Positions 56,852-64,000 of a stretch of DNA of 64,000 nucleotides are shown here, piece after piece (within the stretch, counting starts at the first letter, position 1; every line of letters begins with the position of its first letter). The position numbers and the translations under genes are program-made. The notes under the pieces were generated by a model. It was not told the origin of the DNA. It did not search any database and saw nothing but the letters and a program-made list of their open reading frames with translations. Source of the stretch: Bromus sterilis (taxonomy: Eukaryota; Streptophyta; Magnoliopsida; Poales; Poaceae). The stretch lies in the NCBI GenBank assembly GCA_950022295.1, contig OX465598.1, positions 169,898,001 to 169,962,000 of the forward strand, read 5' to 3'.

Positions 56852-57200
56852 TTGTTCTTCCGAAAGGATCACTTTCCCCTGCCAAGAATCGATCAGATAA
56901 TCGACTCGACAACAGGATGCGATCTACTATCGTTCTTCGACGCATACCCAGGACTTAATCAGGACAGAATGGAGGAAAAAGACGAAGAGCACGCCTTGGC
57001 CACCACCCCTTGCGGCACACCCTTCCGCCCCAAAATGCCCTTGATTCTAAACAACGCAGGAACAACATACCAGCGAATGATGCAAGCTTTCATGAGAAAC
57101 CAGATTGGTGGAAACATCCAGGCCTACATAGACGAGATCATCACCACAATCAAAGAACTCGGACCAGAAGCAGACACAGAGGACGACAACACAGGTGACC
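56852..57200 (+). pseudogene. Tat reverse transcriptase fragment
   Basis: Contains FPLPRIDQIIDSTTGC, LLSFFDAYPGLNQ, NNAGTTYQRMMQAF and the active-site loop AYIDEIITTIKE. The last replaces the expected YVDD by YIDE, so one catalytic aspartate is changed. The domain is cut behind this loop; thumb and RNase H are missing and the sequence passes into the integrase leader within 60 bases. Confidence 0.8.
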
Positions 57201-57207
57201 AGTACAA

Positions 57208-58518
57208 GTGGCAGCCGCAAACCCAATCGTTAATGAAGAAGCCAACAATGCAGTCGAGGAGCCAGAGCCAGCCGCACCGGAAGACCCACCTTGGAGAGAG
57301 CCGCTCCTCAGATTCCTAATCGACGACACCCTACTGCAGGACGTCGCAGAAGCCAGACGCGCCAGTCGGCGATCCAAATCTTTCATAGTAATCAATGGGA
57401 AACTCTACAAGCGCAGCAGTTCCCAGGTCCTACAAAAATGCACAGACGAGGAATACGGCAATTCCCAGGACCACGAAGGCACCTGCGGGCACCACGCCAG
57501 CAGCCGAGCACTCATGGAAAAAGCCTTTCGAGCAGGAATCTACTGGCCAACAGCCATGAGAGACGCAGAAGACATCATGCGGCGCTGCATCGCCTGTCAA
57601 AACCTCTCCAGCAGATCACACGATCCAGCCTCAAGACTCAAGACCATACCACTATCATGGCCATTCAGCACCTGGGGACTCGACATGGTGGGCCCTCTCA
57701 AGAAATCATCATAAGAAGGAAGAACACACCTACTGGTAGCAGTCGACAAGTTCACCAAGTGGATCGAAGCAGTGCCCATCACCAGTTCCACAGCCCTCAC
57801 GGCAGTGAACTTTATCAAATCAATCATCTTCAGGTTCGGGGTGCCACACAACATCATCATGGACAATGGCACAAACTTCACAGCCGCAGAATTTCAGAAC
57901 TTCTGCGAAGAACTGGGCGTCAAAATCAACTACGCATCAGTCGCGCACCCGCAGTCTAACGGCCAGGTGGAAAAAGCAAATGGCCTAGTATGCGGAGGAC
58001 TCAAAAAGCGGCTCCTTGCACCACTCGAGCAGGCCGCAGGAAACTGGGTAGAAGAACTCCCTGCAGTACTATGGAGCCTGCGCACCTCCCCAAATACCGC
58101 AACCAAGTACACACCTTTCTTCATGGTCTACGGGTCGGAGGCAGTGCTACCACATGACCTCAAATTCGGGGCACCCCGGATCTCGGGGTACGAAGAAGAG
58201 GAAGCAGAAGAAATACTGCAAGACGACAAGGACACATCAGACGAATCAAGGGACACAACCCTAGCAAGGTCATAGGGGTGACAGGAGAAGTTGCGCACTT
58301 ACCAAAGCAGCCGCCTGCGCACCAGAACCTTCAACAAAGGCGACCTTGTCCTATGGCTCATACAAGAGAAAGTCCACAAGCTTGCCCCCCAATGGGAAGG
58401 ACCGTTCATAATCTCGGAAGTCATAGGAGGAGGCGCCTATAGACTGAAGAACCCGAAGACTGACGAGCACGTGGGAAATCCATGGAACGTGGCGAACCTA
58501 CGCATGTTCTACCCATAG
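57208..58518 (+). pseudogene. Tat integrase, three stops
   Basis: One frame throughout with stops at 57712-57714, 58273-58275 and 58279-58281. An RNase H-integrase linker (FIVINGKLYKRSSS) is followed by the zinc-binding part with HEGTCGHH and CIACQ (57470-57600). The catalytic core has VAVDKFTKWIEA, IIMDNGTNFTA and HPQSNGQVEKANG, keeping D, D and E. Then follow the ELPAVLWSLRTSPN block, a C-terminal part with LVLWLIQEKVHKLAPQWEG and a GAYRL end at 58518. It would insert the element DNA into chromosomes. Motifs are well kept, but the stops make it inactive. No chromodomain is seen, as expected for Tat. Confidence 0.9.
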
Positions 58519-58600
58519 TATCCACCAATCAGGCTCAACTGGCAGCTAATGTAACCCTTCGACGCAATAAAATGATGTTGCCCAAATACTACAACCTCAA

Positions 58601-59132
58601 AGCACTCGGGGGCTCGAGTACGAAACTCCCCCCGAGAGACGCTATCGTCGCTCACGCGATCTATACCCAAAGCACTCGGGGGCTTGAGTACAAAACTCCC
58701 CCCGAGAGACGTTATCGTCGCTCACGCGATCTTTACCCAAAGCACTCGGGGGCTCGAGTACAAAACTCCCCCCCGAGAGACGCTATCGTCGCTCACGCGA
58801 TCTTTACCTCAAAGCACTCGGGGGCTCGAGTACAAAACTCCCCCCCGAGAGACGCTATCGTCGCTCACGCGATCTTTACCTCAAAGCACTCGGGGGCTCG
58901 AGTACAAAACTCCCCCCGAGAGATGCTATCGTCGCTCACACGATCTTTACCCAAAGAGCTCGGGGGCTCGAGTACAAAACTCCCCCCAAGAGACGCTATC
59001 GTCGCTCACGTGATCTTTACCCAAAGCACTCGGGGGCTCGAGTACAAAACTCCCCCCGAGAGATGCTATCGTCGCTCACACGATATTTACTCAAAGCACT
59101 CGGGGGCTCGAGCACCACCTCCCCCTGAGAAA
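58601..59132. repeat. 70-bp minisatellite built around a polypurine-like core
   Basis: Seven complete units and a partial eighth, starting at 58601, 58671, 58741, 58813, 58885, 58955, 59025 and 59095, period 70-72. Each has AGCACTCGGGGGCTCGAGTA, then ACTCCCCCCGAGAGA and GCTATCGTCGCTCACGCGAT. The core CACTCGGGGGCT recurs before the 3' LTR (62093-62104). Long open stretches across it are repeat artefacts. Confidence 0.93.
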
Positions 59133-60008
59133 CGTTCACGCAGTCCGAAACTTAAAAGGCCCAAGCAAAAACCCCTGCCAGGCTCCATCTGCTGAAAAAC
59201 GGTTCGAAAGACACGGCTACAACCAGAGGAAGTACAAAGCACTCTGGAGAAATATGGATGGAGCGCAGGACGCAGACAATCCTTTAGTCTTCACCTGATC
59301 GCAAACGATCACCTAAAGACTCGGGGGCTACTCCCATCGGGAGCGCTTCCGCGCACCCGATAAAAGACAGAAATTAACAGAAGAACGACAAAGGAAACAA
59401 ATCTCAGCCTATGTTCGACTCTTTGACTCAAACGTAGCCTCGGGGGCTACTCCCATCAGGAGCGCCGTCGCGCACCCGATAGAACCCACAGTGCAAAGAT
59501 TTGATGGACTCAAAGACAACTCTCGTTTGCAAAGGACTCGAAGACAGCTCTCGGTTGCAAAGGACCCGAAGACACATTCCGTTACAAAGACTCAAGCACA
59601 GTTCGCATTACAAGGACCCGAAGATCATTCTCCGTACAAAAATTCGAAGTACATTGGATAGAAGGCAGCTCTGATTACTCGAAGACAATCCTCATTACAT
59701 GGAGAACCAACCTAGTTACAAAGGACACAAGCAGCAAATAAGTCTACAGCATCAATCACCCAAGGAATTACGACTTCTACATGTGTGCCCGTGCTGGGAT
59801 AATTGACACTAAGATAACGAGCATCATCACAGACAAAGGAGGAGTCGAAGCAGGAAGTTCATGATGTCAATGACATAGCAAAAGGTGAAGCTCGAATTAT
59901 TTGCGGAGCACCGAGAACGATGCTCCACCAACTTCTTCTCCTGCTCCACCAGCTTCTTCTCCAGCTCCACCCGAGCTGCCGGCGAAGATGACGCCGCTAC
60001 CTCCAGTC
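59133..60008. other. Decayed repeat region behind the 70-bp array
   Basis: Two spaced copies of CGGGGGCTACTCCCATC (about 59323 and 59441), each followed by a GGAGCGC..GCGCACCCGATA phrase, then a degraded array of about 28 bases around GACTCGAAGACAGCTCTCG-TTGCAAAG (59507-59640). No coding sequence recognised. Confidence 0.6.
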
Positions 60009-60619
60009 CTACAAGGTCGCCTGGCGCGCCCGCTTGATCGTCGGCTTGACGTTGGGGTCCTCTTTAGAGCCGGAGGAGGAAGCAGTTGAAGACGGCTCAA
60101 CATCAGCACCCGAAGAGTTGCCGAAGGAGGAAGTAGTTGAAGACGCATGCGAAGGACTACTCGACCTGTCAGAACCATCGCTGCTTGTCGCCGGCCAGTA
60201 CGGATCCATGCGGTTGCCGCTCGGGTCAAAGGTGCGGATGATAAAAGTGTCTCCGCCATCAAAACGACAACAAAGAGTGTCACCATCACCCAAAGCCAAG
60301 AAAAATCAAGCGGGAATTATCGATCGCCAACTTAAAATAAGAAGGAGATCGAGCGCACTCCTGAAGACGAAGCAGCAAGCCATCAATACTGCGCTCAGAA
60401 ACAAGGGAAAAAAATGTAGAAGGAAGCAGAATGCGAACGGCGTTCCGTCCACAGACGCGCAGGAGGAAATCATAGCCAAAAACCCTCCTCCGAGGAAGAG
60501 GTGGAAGGCATCGATGGGGCACCATGACGGCCGCCGCGAGAGGAGCGCGGAGTACAACCACCGCGGCCACGGCGAACACGGCCGCGGCCGGTCATACCCG
60601 CACCTCGCTTGGTTCCCAT
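60009..60619 (-). pseudogene. Antisense ORF of the Tat element
   Basis: On the minus strand, about 70 bases behind a TATA box, an ATG at 60619 opens a basic Arg/Gly-rich start (MGTKRGAGMTGRGRVRRGRG). After a frame change the reading continues as FLLRVCGRNAVRILLP and LLLRLQECARSPSYFKLAI (60286-60579), and after another in ALGDGDTLCCRFDGGDTF with a Ser/Asp-rich acidic tail (60009-60299). Codon content and amino-acid patterns look protein-like across the shifts. An ORF opposite to gag-pol near the 3' LTR is known for several Tat elements (Grande, Retand). Function unknown; this copy is broken. Confidence 0.55.
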
Positions 60620-60690
60620 AAGAGGAGGAAGAGAAAGAGGAGCAAGATGAGCAGAGGTCGAACACTGCTGCTAGACGAAGAAGAAGGGTC

Positions 60691-60698
60691 TATTTATA
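60691..60698 (-). promoter_or_regulatory. TATA box for the antisense ORF
   Basis: TATAAATA on the minus strand, preceded by TGGGTTTGTGT and followed by GACCC. It lies about 72 bases upstream of the first antisense ATG (60619), a typical plant promoter spacing. Confidence 0.6.
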
Positions 60699-60745
60699 AC
60701 ACAAACCCAAGAGCACACAGAAGCCCAAACGACGGCAGCAATTAA

Positions 60746-62106
60746 TTCAAATACCAAGCATGCCGGGCGATTCGAATTCCGAGACAAAGATGCCTTCACA
60801 CGGGCGGCACTGTGCGCTGGACGCGTCAAATCTCGCGCGTTTTCAATGCGCGCACCGATAACTCAACACGCGGCCGCAGCACGCCACCAACAACCATCAT
60901 TATGACCGGTCATGAAGACATGATGGTTCGCAGATAGAGCATCTTTGACGGTCGTCCAGCAAAGAAATCGTTATCCTTACCAAGAAGAGGTAAATTAAAA
61001 TGGCAGCGCAAAAAATACAACCTGCAAGCACCGTTTTTTACCAACTCAAATAAATTTTTCAAATACATTTAACTCCCATCGGGAGCATCTCCACTAGAGT
61101 TTCGGGTGCTCCCTCACCTAAATACTAAATATGTGCTCGAGTGGTCACTCGCACTCACAGAGTCCTGAGTGCTCCCTCACTCGAAAAAGAAAATGCGCTC
61201 GGGTACTTTATCACCCGAAAGGAAAAGAACAGACGTGCTCGAGTGATTACTCGCACCCATGAGAGTTTCGGGTGCTCCCTCACCTAAAAGAAAAGATGTG
61301 CTCGAGTGACTACCCGCACACATGAAGAGTTTCGGGTGCTCCCTCACCACGGCAGAAGATAAGAAGACCTGCACTCGCCAGATCGGGCGATCCCAGAGTA
61401 TCGGGTGCTCACTCACCCCGAGAGCGAAGGCGATACTTGAGTGATTACTCACAAAACTCTAAGTACCCGAACACTCGAAGACCTCCCGAGCAAGTACTCC
61501 TCTACATTACTCCTCGCCCGAGCACTCGACCAAGCTCCGCGAGGGACTGCTCAAACAGCTCACTTGATTGTTTATTCCAAGTGGGTGCATCATCAACTAG
61601 GCTCCGCGCCTCAACAAAATACATATTCCTGGAACACGATACACTGTGCCCAGATGCTACGCAAGCTTAGCGTGTAGGTAAGAACACGCTGCGCAGATCG
61701 GCCGGGCTGGGACTTGCCACAGAGCGATTTCACTCCCAATCTTTTCCATGCGCTTGCATGATAGAAAAAGCCGGGCAGACGCGCCTAAGCTACAAACTTT
61801 ACTGGTGGCAATTGATCACTGTAAGACCTGCAACGGCATGACTTTTGCTCGACGCCAGTGTCCAAGCTCATGTCGAGGGACATGGGTTTGATTGGGCTAC
61901 TGCGGTTTTTGCCACTAGTGCAATTCACCAAGGCTCGACAAGTCGACTCCTTGGGCCCGTTCAGCTTAGCATCCCTCGAAACAGGTTTTGTCATGGCCCC
62001 AGACTGCTAGCGACCCGCGGTTGAACCGTGGACACATAAAAATGACGCAAGTATGGACTCGAATCCCTGCGCGACTATTCGATCCCCCCAGGCACTCGGG
62101 GGCTAC
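60746..62106. other. 3' non-coding part of the Tat element
   Basis: No credible ORF. Holds the 61060-61460 repeat and ends with the polypurine-like CACTCGGGGGCTAC directly before the 3' LTR. Confidence 0.6.
61085..61460. repeat. Degenerate repeat around CGGGTGCTCCCTCACC
   Basis: Related phrases occur near 61102, 61163, 61267, 61331 and 61400, separated by GTGCTCGAGTG-TACTCGCAC-type sequence, spacing about 60-105 bases. It is a third repeat type in the 3' region of the Tat element, poorly preserved. Confidence 0.65.
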
Positions 62107-62555
62107 TAACGAGGGGGTGACCCCACGACTCCTATGGATGAGCCTACCCGGTGTACCCGAAGACAGAAGGGCCAAAGAGATGCCGGCAGGGCCCAGCCTA
62201 GGCCCACTAGTAGCACCGACGTAGGAGTCCGCGATTCATAAGGAAGGTGCAAACCTGCCGTACGACACAAGATCATGGTTAGGAAACCTCATCTGTAATC
62301 CCGGACGGACTTCCCGAGACCTAGCCTAGTATATAAGGGCTAGGAGGGGAAACGTCGAGATCAAGCAATACACAATCTGTAACCCTAGCCTTGAGCGCTC
62401 CAGCATTGGCCTCCACTGTAATCACATCTCCCCAATCAATAATATCGAGCAGGAGCGAGCCTTCCTGTTTGCCGACGAGCTATCGTCCAACCTGTGCCTC
62501 TCATGACTAACTCAGGGTCCCTGACCATGGGATTTGCCGGGGTACATCCCCTTCA
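62107..62555 (+). repeat. 3' LTR of the Tat element
   Basis: 449 bp; start mutated to TAACGAGGGGG, end CATCCCCTTCA, followed by GCCAA (62556-62560). It differs from the 5' LTR by scattered substitutions and short indels. Confidence 0.92.
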
Positions 62556-62560
62556 GCCAA

Positions 62561-63252
62561 TGAGGCCACAAAAATACAAAAGAATAGAAAAAAATAAAAA
62601 AAAATAAAACGAGAGAAGGGGCAACACTACTATTCCTTTCAAAAGATCCACACTCGTACTCCATTGTCATATTTGTACTCCATAGAGATATTCATATCAT
62701 TCATGCATAACTATGTGGGGATCCTTACACTATAGAACTTGGCTTGCATATTCCAAGGATGAGCTTCCTCAAGTGAGCTCTAGGTCTTCATGAGCAAGCA
62801 AGTTGGATGCACCCCCACTAGTTCCATTGGAGATATTACCTTAGCTCATATGTGCATCCGTTGCATGGTAATCCCTACTCCGCACATCATATCTATCATT
62901 TGGATTTCTCTCGCTTATGATTGTCCTCATTGATGTGAGCCTTTCACATCTTTTTTGTCTTCCTTCCCCATCATTTTTCTCTTTGCCATCCTAAGTGCCA
63001 ACATATCTTTCTCGCGCTCATCCATTGCATGAGTTCTCGAAGTCGAAAGGGAGAGGATCAGTTTGACTTGTGCCTGACTAGTGGTCTGGGAACGAGTCAA
63101 AGTAAGATTCCGAAGGAGACCAAGTGTGAAGTTTCAGTAGATTGAGTTCTCAACTAAACTATATAGTATTATTATGCTCTAAACCCATCTCCCAGTTCTT
63201 GCACGCAAACACCATTTGGATACATTCGAGTGACGGACAACGAGAGCTCTTG
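62561..63252 (+). other. Continuation of the Athila element B internal region
   Basis: Non-coding. GAACTTGGCTTGCATATTCCA and GCAAGCAAGTTGGATGCA are phrases I associate with the 3' internal part of Triticeae Athila elements. It joins 55729 across the Tat insertion. No gene seen. Confidence 0.55.
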
Positions 63253-64000
63253 TGTGGCACCCGACTTAGAATACCGGAACACCCCGTGCTCCAGCCCAGA
63301 GATCATATCTTGTGGAACACAGAACTGCTTGATATAGAACTGAACCACTATTATTACTGATGAAATGGGTAAAAGGGGGGGGGTGGTCTATTACAACGCT
63401 AGCGGAGCGAGGCAGCAAACTACTTGCTCCTAATGCTAGCCACAGATCTACACCAAGCAGCGGGATAATTCTATAGCAGTGGAATAAATCTTAGGAGTGG
63501 AACAACAACGATGGTGATGGACTCCACTCAGGAGGGACACTGAATGGGGCTCCTTCTAGCTTGCAAACACCGGGAACGTCATCCTACGCAAGCACGACAT
63601 TGCCTGCAAATCTCGCATGACACGCGAGGTTAGTACATTGAATGTACTTGCAAGCTCACAACAACCAAAGCATCAAGGCAAAACAATAGCATGGAAATAA
63701 CAGTTCAAACAATGCTAACATGATGAATCTAGGGCAATGCCAAGATTAATACTAGTGCAATAACAACCATCATTTAAGGTCTCGTGGACCCCACATGATC
63801 ATCGCATGATCTTGGGGCTTACCTCAGAGTCATTACAGACTCAACCATCGGGTTACGGGTCCTCACATGAGCCACCACTTTCAAGGTTCATCGCATGACC
63901 AAGAACTTATACAGGTCGTCGCACGACCATTCAACGGGTTAGGTGTCACCGCGTTACCACCCAACCAATCCGGTCATCGCATGAACAAACGGATCATCGC
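63253..64000. repeat. Unassigned LTR-like sequence at the right edge
   Basis: A change of sequence character begins around TGTGGCACCCGACTTAG (63253). On the minus strand the segment would end GTCGGGTGCCACA, a plausible LTR end. There is a G-run near 63376 and the hairpin array from 63797 on. No ORF of note. The element is cut by the window, so orientation and family stay open. Confidence 0.4.
63797..64000. repeat. Array of about 28-bp units each with a short hairpin
   Basis: Motifs of the form GRTCRTCGCAYGAYC recur at about 63797, 63829 (weak), 63858 (weak), 63886, 63914, 63943 (weak), 63972 and 63992 (cut off). GATCATCGCATGATC and GGTCGTCGCACGACC are perfect six-base stems with a CGC loop. 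Spacing is mostly 28-29 bases. Continues beyond the window. Confidence 0.7.

Larger units (their letters stand above)
55730..62555 (+). mobile_element. Tat-type Ty3/gypsy element with large internal deletions
   Basis: LTRs 55730-56176 and 62107-62555, flanked by the 5-bp repeat GCCAA (55725-55729, 62556-62560). Internal parts in order: primer site, gag remnant, RT fragment, integrase, 70-bp minisatellite, further decayed repeats, antisense ORF with TATA box, repeat region, polypurine-like CACTCGGGGGCTAC before the 3' LTR. The integrase wording (GLDMVGPLKK, NGQVEKANG) and the antisense ORF near the 3' LTR fit the plant Tat clade (RIRE2/Grande-like). Protease, RNase H and most of gag are missing. 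Confidence 0.88.
50687..63252 (+). mobile_element. Athila element B, 5' part, non-autonomous, split by a Tat element
   Basis: LTR 50687-52341, primer site 52353-52370, an acidic ORF of unknown function 52528-53578, a long non-coding 3' region 53579-55729, a Tat element 55730-62555, and the continuation 62561 to about 63252. No gag, protease, RT or integrase is present. The phrases AAGCTTGGGGATGCCCCC and GCAAGCAAGTTGGATGCA are typical, from recall, of the 3' internal region of wheat and barley Athila elements. The 3' LTR is not in the window. Confidence 0.72.

Noticed and set aside
58482..59195. 237-codon frame across the 70-bp minisatellite
   Set aside because: The unit length of 70-72 bases is mostly not a multiple of three and the frame is open only because the unit lacks stops; product is a repeat artefact.
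61985..62100. GACTCGAATCCCTGCG resembling a tRNA T-arm
   Set aside because: No acceptor stem, D-arm or anticodon arm could be placed around it.
63253..63384. Right-edge repeat as the 3' LTR of Athila element B
   Set aside because: It does not start with TGATACGTC and shares no sequence with the Athila LTRs in the window.
63797..64000. CRISPR-like array
   Set aside because: Units of 28 bases are degenerate and there are no unique spacers of constant length; the setting is a plant LTR-like repeat.

Overview
The window reads as intergenic, heterochromatin-like DNA of a large-genome grass, most plausibly a Triticeae or related Pooideae species. I see no conventional host gene, tRNA, rRNA or CRISPR array. 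Essentially everything belongs to nested LTR retrotransposons. Three signatures recur: Athila-type Ty3/gypsy elements with LTRs opening TGATACGTC and a tRNA-Asp primer site, SIRE/Maximus-type Ty1/copia elements with an extra ORF behind pol, and a long-LTR (about 3.8 kb) family with a tRNA-iMet primer site. Family names such as Sabrina, WHAM or Maximus are suggestions from recall and no database was searched.

Layout. Positions 1-4270 are the 5' part of an Athila element on the minus strand (RT, protease, gag, PBS, LTR). It sits inside the LTR of a related minus-strand Athila element (4271-4844). That LTR in turn interrupts an old, decayed SIRE-like copia element. The old copia can be followed in pieces through integrase (4845-5646), RT and RNase H (9183-10614), and a long downstream ORF (11686-13204, 14854-15471, 32922-34053). 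Its interruptions are a 5'-truncated solo LTR of the 3.8-kb family (5647-9182), an Athila solo LTR with target duplication AATGA (13205-14848), and a younger copia of the same lineage (15472-32921, target duplication TGCTC). The younger copia is a three-LTR tandem structure: a deleted first unit, then a nearly complete LTR-gag-pol-aORF-LTR unit.

From 34054 an Athila element with gag and protease but no visible RT or integrase begins. It is split by a second three-LTR tandem array, LTR-605 bp-LTR-605 bp-LTR, at 36337-49002 with a single target duplication GTTAT. At 50687 another Athila element starts, carrying an acidic ORF of unknown function directly behind its primer site. That element is split by a deleted Tat-type gypsy element (55730-62555, target duplication GCCAA) with an integrase remnant, several minisatellites and an antisense ORF with its own TATA box. 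The last 750 bases belong to an unassigned LTR-like repeat with an array of short hairpins.

The observations I rate highest are these. First, the old and young copia copies share a post-pol cassette of TATA box, leader, predicted intron and then the aORF start codon just after the acceptor, which suggests the aORF is expressed from its own promoter. Second, two unrelated families both form three-LTR tandem arrays bounded by one target duplication. Third, a roughly 28-bp hairpin array lies at the right edge. All coding regions carry stops, frameshifts or deletions. The young copia is closest to intact, with three obvious lesions plus a stop-containing gag/pol gap.
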